Of a stretch of 15,009 nucleotides of DNA, positions 7,728 to 14,244 are shown piece after piece. The notes under the pieces are model-generated. The model saw nothing but the letters and a program-made list of their open reading frames with translations, did no database searches and was not told the origin of the DNA. Source of the stretch: JBKEAR01 sp047972425 (GTDB lineage: Bacteria > Pseudomonadota > Alphaproteobacteria > JBKEAR01); NCBI GenBank assembly GCA_047972425.1, contig JBKEAR010000063.1:1-15009 (forward strand). The letters are read 5' to 3'. The number at the start of each line of letters is the position of its first letter. Position 1 is the stretch's first letter. The translations under genes and the position numbers were made by a program.

Positions 7728-7757
7728 TTTCCCTCTCTTTAATTTTAAGCCTTTTTA

Positions 7758-10406
7758 TTATAAAGACTTAAACCGCTCTAAAGCAAGCCCTAAACGATCT
7801 TTGGCCGAAAGAGCCTCGCGCAATTTGCGGCGTTGTTCCTCTACAACTTCCTCCGGCGCTCTATCCACAAAGTTCGGGTTCGAAAGTTTGCCTTTAAACA
7901 TTGCAATTTCTTTATCAAACTTACCAATCTCTTTTTCTAGGCGTGCAATCTCGGCGGCTACATCCACCACACCCGCAAGAGGCAAGCCAATGGTTAATTC
8001 ATCAACAACATCTTGCACCGTACCTTTTGGCCATTCGGTATCGGAGAATTTTAATAATGAAACTCTAGCCATACGCTCAATTAAACTAAATTGACCTTTG
8101 AGTTTATTTTGAACATCAGCTTGTGCCCCACGCACAAAAAGCTCTACCTTTGCCGATGCTTTTACCGACATTTCTGAGCGCAATGTCCGAATTTTAGAAA
8201 TCAGGCGAATAAGGCGTTCAATCCGTTCTTCGGCCTCGTCATCAATAATCGGAAATTCTTCCTCTAAGGGGAAGTCACGCACCATCAGCATACCTTGGTC
8301 GGTATATAACAGATTATAAAGCTCCTCGGTCACAAAAGGAATAATGGGGTGCATCATGCGCAAAATTTTCTCTAACACCCAAGCGGCTGTTTTTTGGGTT
8401 TCCTCTTTTACTTTTTGGTCTTCACCGCTAAATAATGGTTTGGCAAATTCGATATACCAGCTGGCAAACTCGTCCCAAGTAAATTGGTAGCCACCACCAG
8501 CAGCTTCGTTAAAACGATAAGCCTCAATACCTTCTTGCACGCGTTTAGCCGCCTTTTGTGTTTTGGCAATAATCCATTTGTTCACATCTAAAGTCACACT
8601 ACGTGGGTCAAAATCACTATCCCATTCGCAACCATTCATTTGGGTAAAGCGTGAAACATTCCATAATTTTGTAATAAAGTTCCGGTAACCCTCTACCACA
8701 TTATCACTCATACGAACATCGCGCCCCTGAGCAGCCAACGCACTAAGGGTAAAGCGTAAAGAATCGGTTCCATATTTATTCATAACCTCTAACGGGTCAA
8801 TGACATTCCCCTTAGATTTCGACATTTTTTGCCCTTTGGCATCACGGACAAGGGCATGAATATATACATCTTTAAACGGTACATCATCCATAACGTAAAG
8901 GCTGAGCATCATCATGCGCGCTACCCAAAAGAAGATAATATCAAAACCAGTAACCAAAACATTGGTTGGGTAATATTTTTCTAGCTCTGGCGTATCTTCG
9001 GGCCAACCAAGGGTAGAAAACGGCCAAAGCCCCGAGCTAAACCATGTATCGAGCACATCTTCTTCTTGTACCAATTCAACATCGCGGCCATAATGCGCGC
9101 GCGCGACTGCTTTTGCTTTTTTGTAAGTTTCTTCACAAAAAATCTTACCGTCTTCGGCATACCAAACCGGAATTTGATGCCCCCACCATAATTGGCGCGA
9201 TACACACCATGGTTGAATATTACGCATCCATTCAAAATAAGTGTTTTCCCATTGTTTAGGGATAAAGCGTGTTAAATCTTCTTCTACCGCGGATAATGCC
9301 TCTTTAGCCAGTTTTGGTGCATCAACAAACCACTGATCCATCAACCAAGGCTCTATCACCACACCCGAGCGATCCCCGTGGGGTTGCTGCAAATTATGGT
9401 CTTCTATACGCTCAACCAACCCAAGCTCTTCCATTGTTTGGATAACTTCAATACGGGCATCTTCGGCGCTCATTCCCTGAAAACGCTCTGGTACATTTTC
9501 ATTTAAGGTAATTTCGGCCGTAAAAATATTAATAACATCGAGATCATGGCGCTTTCCGACCTCAAAGTCATTAAAGTCGTGAGCTGGTGTAATTTTTACA
9601 ACACCGGTACCTTTTTCAGGATCCGCATGGTCATCTAACACAATAGGGATTTTACGCCCAACAATTGGTAAAATAACCGATTTTCCGTGTAAATGCTCAT
9701 AACGTTCATCGGTGGGGTGAACCGCAACCGCGGTATCGCCCAACATGGTTTCAGGCCGGGTGGTAGCAACAACAACATATTCATCCGCCCCTTCTACCGG
9801 ATAGCGGAAATACCACATTTTACCGGTAACTTCCCGTTGTTCAACCTCTAAATCCGATATTGCCGTACCCAATTGCTTGTCCCAATTAACAAGGCGTTTA
9901 TCCTTATAAATAAGGCCTTTTTTATAGAGATCTACAAACACTTTGCGTACCGCTTGCGATAGACCTTCATCCATGGTAAAACGTTCGCGTTTCCAATCGG
10001 CTGATGCCCCCAAACGGCGAAGCTGATTAAAGATGCTCCCACCTGAATGTTCTTTCCATTGCCAAACACGCTCTAAAAATTTCTCGCGCCCTAAATCATG
10101 GCGGTTTAAACCTTCGGCATCCAATTGGCGCTCAACCACCATTTGGGTCGCAATACCGGCATGATCTTTACCCGGTTGCCATAAAACATCTTTGCCACGC
10201 ATGCGCCAATAACGCACCAGTAAATCTTGAATAGTAAAAGTAAGCGCATGGCCAATATGCAAGCTACCTGTAACATTGGGGGGTGGCATTAAAATTGTAT
10301 AGGGCTCTTTATCGGAGCTTGGATCACAAGCAAAAGCACCGCTATCTTCCCATTTTTTATAAATTCGACCTTCAACTTCTGATGAATGATAGGTTTTTTC
10401 GAGCAT
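7758..10406 (-). CDS. valS: Valyl-tRNA synthetase
   Basis: This 882-aa class I aminoacyl-tRNA synthetase charges tRNA-Val. Visible are the HIGH motif (PPPNVTGSLHIGHAL, HIGH at 50-53), the CP1 editing domain with TTRPET (215-220) and GTGVVKITPAHDFND (266-280), the KMSKS motif (QKMSKSKGN, 526-534), the anticodon-binding domain, and the ValRS-specific C-terminal coiled coil from about residue 815 (EIARLEKEIGKFDKEI). Length and start are normal; AAGGAA lies about 10 nt before the ATG. A 433-nt gap from the annotated start of its neighbour is not present: the PopZ-like gene ends 205 nt upstream, as in many alphaproteobacteria. Only 30 nt without a terminator separate valS from the glycosylation genes, so those may partly share its transcript. 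Confidence 0.98.
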   Translation of the reverse strand: MLEKTYHSSEVEGRIYKKWEDSGAFACDPSSDKEPYTILMPPPNVTGSLHIGHALTFTIQDLLVRYWRMRGKDVLWQPGKDHAGIATQMVVERQLDAEGLNRHDLGREKFLERVWQWKEHSGGSIFNQLRRLGASADWKRERFTMDEGLSQAVRKVFVDLYKKGLIYKDKRLVNWDKQLGTAISDLEVEQREVTGKMWYFRYPVEGADEYVVVATTRPETMLGDTAVAVHPTDERYEHLHGKSVILPIVGRKIPIVLDDHADPEKGTGVVKITPAHDFNDFEVGKRHDLDVINIFTAEITLNENVPERFQGMSAEDARIEVIQTMEELGLVERIEDHNLQQPHGDRSGVVIEPWLMDQWFVDAPKLAKEALSAVEEDLTRFIPKQWENTYFEWMRNIQPWCVSRQLWWGHQIPVWYAEDGKIFCEETYKKAKAVARAHYGRDVELVQEEDVLDTWFSSGLWPFSTLGWPEDTPELEKYYPTNVLVTGFDIIFFWVARMMMLSLYVMDDVPFKDVYIHALVRDAKGQKMSKSKGNVIDPLEVMNKYGTDSLRFTLSALAAQGRDVRMSDNVVEGYRNFITKLWNVSRFTQMNGCEWDSDFDPRSVTLDVNKWIIAKTQKAAKRVQEGIEAYRFNEAAGGGYQFTWDEFASWYIEFAKPLFSGEDQKVKEETQKTAAWVLEKILRMMHPIIPFVTEELYNLLYTDQGMLMVRDFPLEEEFPIIDDEAEERIERLIRLISKIRTLRSEMSVKASAKVELFVRGAQADVQNKLKGQFSLIERMARVSLLKFSDTEWPKGTVQDVVDELTIGLPLAGVVDVAAEIARLEKEIGKFDKEIAMFKGKLSNPNFVDRAPEEVVEEQRRKLREALSAKDRLGLALERFKSL

Positions 10407-10447
10407 TTAAAATTATTTCCTTTTTTTAGGCTATCGCTTATTAAATG

Positions 10448-10476
10448 ATATTATTTTCAAGTTATTTGATAAACAA
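10448..10476 (-). promoter_or_regulatory. Possible valS promoter
   Basis: On the minus strand TTGTTT (10476-10471), a 17-bp spacer and TAATAT (10453-10448) would start transcription near 10441, leaving a 35-nt leader before valS. The surrounding 205-bp gap is AT-rich, so the match is only suggestive. Confidence 0.35.
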
Positions 10477-10611
10477 TATAATTCACAATCCCTATGTTTT
10501 AGCGCATTTCGCAACAAAATGCACCCAAAAAATAAGCTGTTATTTGCTTGCTTGATTTTTATAAAAAAACCAAATAAAACAATTTTTTATATAAAACTGA
10601 GGGATAAAATA

Positions 10612-11178
10612 TTATTTACTTAATTTATCGGTTAAGGCCGACTCAATAATTTTTTTGATCGTTTCATTATCGGTCTTTTGCAGCCAATTACCCATTGCTT
10701 GGTGAATTTCATCGGTAATTCCCCTATCGCTTGGCTCGGTTAAAATAAGAATATCATCATCCGTAATGATATCCTCTAAATAAAGTGGCGCCATGCGCAT
10801 GGCTTTAGCTTTGGCCGTTAGTTCTTCCGATGCTTGCAACATTTCATCGGCCCAGTCATCTGTATGTTGAACGGCTTCTTCCAAAGATAAAATAGTGGTT
10901 TTTGCATCATCTTTTTCATTGAGCAACATCATATTATCATCGGCAACAGAAGATTTTGGCCGATGATGGGCGCTAACAACATTGAGATGAACGATTTTAG
11001 CTGTATCACCAGAATTTAAGTTTTTTTTTAGACTCTTGGATAATGATGATGTTGTTTCTGCTTGTGCCTGCAATGAATCAGACGCATGCGATGATATTGT
11101 TGGCGCAGCTGATTGCGCCGTATTTTGCGACTCTTTTGAAATAGCCTCCAAAATATCATCTAAGCGTAATTTGGTCAT
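10612..11178 (-). CDS. PopZ-like DUF2497 family protein
   Basis: The 188-aa protein starts with LRLDDILEAISKES, like the short N-terminal helix of PopZ (EEILASIRR type), continues with a Ser/Ala/Gln-rich low-complexity middle, and ends with a helical segment containing a conserved tryptophan (IHQAMGNWLQKTDNETIKKIIESAL, residues 158-182), which fits the DUF2497 C-terminus. The ATG at 11178 is chosen because it overlaps the tolC stop (TAATG); a longer frame from 11238 would run 60 nt into tolC and carries no family-like sequence. PopZ is a polar scaffold that anchors the chromosome origin in Caulobacter. The position between tolC and valS is the standard place of this family. The protein is divergent: it lacks the strongly acidic, proline-rich spacer of Caulobacter PopZ, so scaffold function is inferred from family and location only. 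Confidence 0.7.
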   Translation of the reverse strand: MTKLRLDDILEAISKESQNTAQSAAPTISSHASDSLQAQAETTSSLSKSLKKNLNSGDTAKIVHLNVVSAHHRPKSSVADDNMMLLNEKDDAKTTILSLEEAVQHTDDWADEMLQASEELTAKAKAMRMAPLYLEDIITDDDILILTEPSDRGITDEIHQAMGNWLQKTDNETIKKIIESALTDKLSK

Positions 11179-12479
11179 TAGCGGGCTAATCCTAAAACAT
11201 CGGGGGTTAACCGACCCATTGATTGCAAGAGCGACCAACCAGCAACAATCTCGGTTGCACGAGCATTTTCGTAATTCACCCGAGCAGTAACTAAATTGGC
11301 ATCTTCGTTAATAAGGTCAATCAGTGAGCGCGTACCGACCTCGAACTCGCGGCGTACACCGTTAGCAGAAGATTCACTGGCACGAATTTGGCTCTGATAA
11401 GCCTCTACCTGCTGTTGTGCCGCCCGATAACTTTCCCATGCGGCTGTAACCTGCTGGCGAACAACATTTTTGGTATCATATAATGTTTGCTCCGCCGCCA
11501 TTAAGTTGGCACGTGCGGCATCAATGCCCGCATCAATCCGACCACCTTGGAAGATAGGCACATTTAAATTAATACCCACGCTGCTTGACCAACCATCTTC
11601 TGTCGCCCCCTGATAAATACCATCTTCACTAAAATAATCGGTATATCCGGTACTGGCATCGGCGGTTAAGGTGGGTAAACGTTGTGCACGAGCCTGCTTT
11701 AAAAGCTCTTCACTTTGCAACAATTGCTGCTCGGCCGCAATAACCGATGGATTACGTGATTGTGCCTCTGCAATGGCTTGCTCTAAATTATTGGGTAAAG
11801 TTTTAGGGCCATAAGGGCGGCGCATATCTTTGGCTTCTAAACCAATGATTTGGAGAAAATAAGCTTTAGAGGTATTTAAATTGGCTAAAGCCGCAATTTT
11901 TGTTGCGGTAGCACCACGCCATGAGGCCTCGGATAAATATTGGTCGGTCGGTGTCAGTTCACCCACCTCTACCTGTGCCCGAACCGCACTATATTGTTGC
12001 GAAAGCAAATTTTCGTATCGGGTTTGTAAAGCATAAACAGCCGTATCGCGGGCAACACTTACATAATAGGTAATGGCCTGTAATAATAACCCCTGCTCTT
12101 GCGCCTCTAAATTAGCGCGCGTTACCTCAACCCCTAATTTTGTGGCCGATAAATTATAATTATTGGCAATATTTACAATATTTTGGCTAAGCGATACGCC
12201 GACATCGGATGAATAACGGTCGCCCGTATTAAGCCCACCCAATGCTTGACCATTGCGATAAAGGGCATCGGCTCCGGCGGCGCCATTAATTTGTGGCAAA
12301 AAATCAGCTCTGGCAATGCGAATATTTTGTTTAGCAGCATCTAAAGAAGCACGGGCCGCTTGCAATGACGGATTATGATTCCATGCATTGAGCATTGCTT
12401 CATCCATCGTTACCGCCGATGCAACATGGGTTATCATTTGTGATAATATGATTGTTGATAAAATATTTTTTAATCGCAT
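11178..12479 (-). CDS. tolC: TolC-family outer membrane efflux/type I secretion channel
   Basis: This 433-aa protein has an N-terminal signal peptide with a likely cut after ASA (residues 20-22), followed by VTMDEAMLNAWNHNPSLQAARASLDAAKQNIRIARADFLPQI, the standard TolC-family opening, and a second structurally repeated half (TLPNNLEQAIAEAQSRNPSVIAAEQQL onwards). Long Ala/Gln-rich helices, GVNLNVPIFQGGRI-type and FEVGTRSLIDLINEDANLV motifs are typical of the trimeric outer membrane channel used by multidrug pumps and type I secretion. GAGG lies 6-7 nt before the ATG. Its stop overlaps the PopZ-like start. The RTX proteins in this window could be its substrates, but the ABC transporter and adaptor genes are not here. 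Confidence 0.95.
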   Translation of the reverse strand: MRLKNILSTIILSQMITHVASAVTMDEAMLNAWNHNPSLQAARASLDAAKQNIRIARADFLPQINGAAGADALYRNGQALGGLNTGDRYSSDVGVSLSQNIVNIANNYNLSATKLGVEVTRANLEAQEQGLLLQAITYYVSVARDTAVYALQTRYENLLSQQYSAVRAQVEVGELTPTDQYLSEASWRGATATKIAALANLNTSKAYFLQIIGLEAKDMRRPYGPKTLPNNLEQAIAEAQSRNPSVIAAEQQLLQSEELLKQARAQRLPTLTADASTGYTDYFSEDGIYQGATEDGWSSSVGINLNVPIFQGGRIDAGIDAARANLMAAEQTLYDTKNVVRQQVTAAWESYRAAQQQVEAYQSQIRASESSANGVRREFEVGTRSLIDLINEDANLVTARVNYENARATEIVAGWSLLQSMGRLTPDVLGLAR

Positions 12480-12526
12480 TTAAACCTCTAATCGTGCCAT
12501 TACTCATATTTTTATACTTATGGAGT

Positions 12527-12616
12527 AAAATACCGTTCTGTGCGCCTGAACACAAGCTTTTGTGCGCAAAATAATAATTCACAACTTAAAATACAAGGCT
12601 TTTTGTGGGTTTTCAA
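12527..12616 (-). promoter_or_regulatory. tolC upstream region with two promoter candidates
   Basis: Two minus-strand candidates both have 17-bp spacers: TTGAAA (12616-12611) with TATTTT (12593-12588), and TTGTGT (12555-12550) with TATTTT (12532-12527). A terminator of the upstream gene just before them (12699-12673) implies that tolC has its own promoter; which candidate is used cannot be told. Confidence 0.35.
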
Positions 12617-12672
12617 CAAAATAATTTTTGTAACACATATTATTTTGTCATGCTTATTTATACATTGCTGTA

Positions 12673-12699
12673 TAAAAAACCCACCCGATTGGGTGGGTT
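12673..12699 (-). terminator. Rho-independent terminator after the pcm-like gene
   Basis: On the minus strand AACCCACCC, loop AATC, GGGTGGGTT and a run of T form a strong hairpin 23 nt after the stop codon of the methyltransferase-like gene. Confidence 0.85.
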
Positions 12700-12721
12700 G
12701 TGATTCGTTAAGTAAAGAAGT

Positions 12722-13375
12722 TTAAAAAATAAATTCTTCTTTCTTCTTAAAGCGCGGTAAAATGGGCGTATAGGCATTACGGATATCTTCGGTTGTCATA
12801 TTATCTTTCGTTTTGGTCACTTTAACCAAATTACCAACATGACCATCACGTTTAATATAAATTAAGCGGCCGCCCTCTCTGAGTTGCTCTATAAATGTAT
12901 CGGGTAAAACTTCTACACTCCCTAAAATCATAATCACATCAAAGGGGGCATATTCGGGAGCGCCCTCACTATTATAGCCCGATGTTTTAAAGGCAATCGA
13001 ATCTATCGATTTATCATTTAAATTTTCTTCGGCCTGTTTACGAAGCTGAATATTACCTTCTACTGCAACAACCGAGTTTGTAAATTCATGCACCAACGCA
13101 AGCTCGTAACCTAAACCCGCAGCCACAACCAAAACTTCATCAGATTCTTTAATTTCGGCTGTTTGTAAAAATGTTGCGGCTAGTAAGGGTTCTAACATCA
13201 CTCTATCGGGTGCAATGGTAATATCTTCATCCACATAGGCAACATCTTTATAGTTTTTGGGAACAAAATCTTGCCGATCGATTTTACCGATAGCTTCCAA
13301 AATTTTTTCATTATTTATTTGGTTTGTGCGTAATTGGCTTTCAATCATGCTATGTCTTGCTGCTTTATAATCCAT
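12722..13375 (-). CDS. pcm: Protein-L-isoaspartate O-methyltransferase-family protein
   Basis: This 217-aa protein begins MDYKAARHSMIESQLRTNQINNEKILEAI, then DRQDFVPKNYKDVAYVDEDITI, and has MLEPLLAATFLQ and the Rossmann segment DEVLVVAAGLGYELALV followed by VVAVEGN, matching PCMT-family methyltransferases encoded next to tolC in alphaproteobacteria. Classical PCMT repairs isoaspartyl residues using S-adenosylmethionine. The glycine-rich AdoMet loop is imperfect (A-A-G-L-G-Y where GxGxGY is usual), and the canonical TISAPHM-type substrate loop is replaced by TIAPDRVMLEP, so activity on isoaspartate is uncertain. GAGG lies about 8 nt upstream of the ATG, a good promoter precedes it and a strong terminator follows, so it is a monocistronic unit diverging from tRNA-Cys. 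Confidence 0.85.
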   Translation of the reverse strand: MDYKAARHSMIESQLRTNQINNEKILEAIGKIDRQDFVPKNYKDVAYVDEDITIAPDRVMLEPLLAATFLQTAEIKESDEVLVVAAGLGYELALVHEFTNSVVAVEGNIQLRKQAEENLNDKSIDSIAFKTSGYNSEGAPEYAPFDVIMILGSVEVLPDTFIEQLREGGRLIYIKRDGHVGNLVKVTKTKDNMTTEDIRNAYTPILPRFKKKEEFIF

Positions 13376-13408
13376 AAATCAACCTCTGTATTTTTACCTG
13401 TTTTATCT

Positions 13409-13437
13409 TATATACAATTCTTATACACCATTGACAA
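13409..13437 (-). promoter_or_regulatory. Promoter of the pcm-like gene
   Basis: On the minus strand TTGTCA (13437-13432), 17 bp and TATATA (13414-13409) predict a start near 13402 and a leader of about 27 nt. It faces away from the tRNA-Cys promoter, 30 bp distant. Confidence 0.6.
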
Positions 13438-13467
13438 TTGAAAAACCAATTTTCCGTCGAAAAAAAC

Positions 13468-13495
13468 TTGCGCAAAGATGAATTTTCTGTATTAT
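13468..13495 (+). promoter_or_regulatory. Possible promoter of tRNA-Cys
   Basis: TTGCGC (13468-13473), a 16-bp spacer and TATTAT (13490-13495) lie 17 nt before the mature 5' end. The -10 element is good, the -35 weak. Confidence 0.45.
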
Positions 13496-13512
13496 ACCTG
13501 CAAAAGTCTTAT

Positions 13513-13586
13513 GGCGCGATGGCGGAGAGGCTACGCAGCGGATTGCAAATCCGTGTACACCGGTTCGAATCCGGTTCGCGCCTCCA
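13513..13586 (+). tRNA. tRNA-Cys (GCA)
   Basis: The acceptor stem GGCGCGA pairs with TCGCGCC, followed by discriminator U and an encoded CCA. The anticodon loop TTGCAAA carries GCA, flanked by the stem GCGGA/TCCGT, and the T arm is CCGG-TTCGAAT-CCGG. The U73 discriminator is the expected identity element for cysteine. Confidence 0.97.
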
Positions 13587-13703
13587 TTATATTAAATTCC
13601 CTCTTATATTGTCGGTTCAAATCTTGTTTTTTGCATAAAATATACTGTTTCATACTTGTTTTTTGTTCATTGGAAAAAAATATTATTTTTATGCATTTCC
13701 TTA

Positions 13704-13732
13704 TTGACAATGTTTGGGGTTTTCAATATATT
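13704..13732 (+). promoter_or_regulatory. Promoter of tRNA-Asn
   Basis: A perfect TTGACA (13704-13709), a 17-bp spacer and TATATT (13727-13732) lie 18 nt before the tRNA 5' end, with initiation expected near 13739. Confidence 0.75.
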
Positions 13733-13750
13733 TCCCTTTATCCCAACTAT

Positions 13751-13826
13751 TCCGACATAGTTCAGTTGGTAGAACGGAGGACTGTTAATCCTTATGTCGC
13801 AGGTTCGAGTCCTGCTGTCGGAGCCA
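13751..13826 (+). tRNA. tRNA-Asn (GTT)
   Basis: The acceptor stem TCCGACA pairs with TGTCGGA, then discriminator G and encoded CCA. The anticodon loop CTGTTAA carries GTT and the T arm is GCAGG-TTCGAGT-CCTGC. All arms pair normally. Confidence 0.97.
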
Positions 13827-13832
13827 GAATTT

Positions 13833-13859
13833 AAAACCCACCGAAAGGTGGGTTTTTTG
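13833..13859 (+). terminator. Terminator after tRNA-Asn
   Basis: AAAACCCACC, loop GAAA, GGTGGGTTTT followed by T form a strong hairpin 6 nt after the CCA end of tRNA-Asn. Confidence 0.88.
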
Positions 13860-13900
13860 TTATTCTAAGTTATTTCATTGTAAAATAGACGATTGAATCC

Positions 13901-13922
13901 ATTTTGTACATATTTTGTACAT
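13901..13922 (+). repeat. Two tandem 11-bp direct repeats
   Basis: ATTTTGTACAT occurs twice without a gap (13901-13911 and 13912-13922), each containing the palindrome TGTACA. The period is close to one helical turn, which would suit a DNA-binding protein on one face; function is unknown. Confidence 0.7.
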
Positions 13923-14007
13923 ATTATTACAATAGAGGAATAGCCATACATTCACAAATATAGTCTATACATAATAAAATGATTATATAAACATCAGTAA
14001 TAATTTG

Positions 14008-14119
14008 ATGCTAAGGGGTTTGCAACCCCTTAATAATCCCCGCACACAGCTACGCTGTGGACAACCTCAAAGCATTAGGTAATACTAAAATTTATTATCA
14101 TTTTAAGTAGTATTACCTA
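14008..14119. other. Hairpin-rich non-coding island of unknown function
   Basis: The gene-free stretch 13860-14121 contains this structured part. ATGCT (14008-14012) pairs with AGCAT (14071-14075) and encloses a 9-bp hairpin TAAGGGGTT/AACCCCTTA (14012-14032) and a 6-bp hairpin CACAGC/GCTGTG (14045-14059). TGTGGACAA (14056-14064) is one base from a DnaA box on the reverse strand. A second inverted repeat, TAGGTAATACT/AGTATTACCTA (14076-14086, 14109-14119), follows directly. No open frame or promoter is convincing. It may be a small RNA, a palindromic mobile repeat or the remnant of an integrated element. Confidence 0.5.
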
Positions 14120-14121
14120 TA

Positions 14122-14145
14122 GTTCGAGTCCTACCGCCTCAGCCA
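14122..14145 (+). pseudogene. Orphan 3' fragment of a tRNA (T loop, acceptor strand, CCA)
   Basis: GTTCGAGTC, then CTACCGCCTCAGCCA, is a textbook tRNA 3' end: T loop TTCGAGT, 3' T-stem strand CCTAC, acceptor strand CGCCTCA, discriminator G and CCA. The bases before it (CTATA) do not pair with the T stem, and no matching 5' strand (TGAGGCG) occurs upstream. A tRNA terminator follows at once. A first base U with discriminator G would suit tRNA-Gln, but this is a guess. Such a fragment is what integration into a tRNA gene leaves at the far end of an element. Confidence 0.75.
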
Positions 14146-14150
14146 ATGAG

Positions 14151-14178
14151 AAAAAGCACCCTTTACGGGTGCTTTTTT
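14151..14178 (+). terminator. Terminator behind the tRNA fragment
   Basis: AAAAAGCACCC, loop TTTAC, GGGTGCTTTTTT is a strong hairpin with a T-run in the plus direction, starting 5 nt after the fragment's CCA. The A-rich left arm allows weaker function on the minus strand too. Confidence 0.85.
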
Positions 14179-14192
14179 GTTATGTTATCTAT

Positions 14193-14230
14193 TATAAAAA
14201 GCCGATAGATTATTGATTGCTCTATCGGCT
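14193..14230 (-). terminator. Terminator of the large RTX gene
   Basis: On the minus strand AGCCGATAGA (14230-14221), a loop of 11 nt, TCTATCGGCT (14209-14200) and TTTTAT form a hairpin beginning 14 nt after the stop codon of the RTX gene. Confidence 0.8.
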
Positions 14231-14244
14231 TATTTCTTAATTAT

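Noticed and set aside
7801..9259. Short frames on both strands inside valS
   Set aside because: valS is complete and intact over this range, so overlapping frames have no support.
11179..11238. Longer start (11238) for the PopZ-like protein
   Set aside because: The added 20 residues are the out-of-frame end of tolC and do not resemble the family; the ATG in the TAATG overlap is the natural start.
12400..12725. Small frames at 12400-12582 (minus) and 12540-12725 (plus) around the tolC leader
   Set aside because: One overlaps the tolC signal-peptide region out of frame, the other runs through a terminator; neither has a ribosome binding site or family features.
13438..13834. Plus-strand frames spanning the two tRNAs
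   Set aside because: They translate tRNA-Cys and tRNA-Asn sequence and are therefore not protein genes.
13751..14145. tRNA-Asn and the tRNA fragment as the two ends of one integrated element
   Set aside because: They share only GTTCGAGTCCT; acceptor strands differ (TGTCGGA versus CGCCTCA) and the flanking terminators differ, so they are not a direct attachment-site repeat.
14122..14178. Acceptor piece of a two-piece tmRNA
   Set aside because: Alphaproteobacteria have permuted tmRNA and the fragment has a T loop and CCA, but no tag reading frame or matching acceptor 5' strand is near, and a terminator follows at once.
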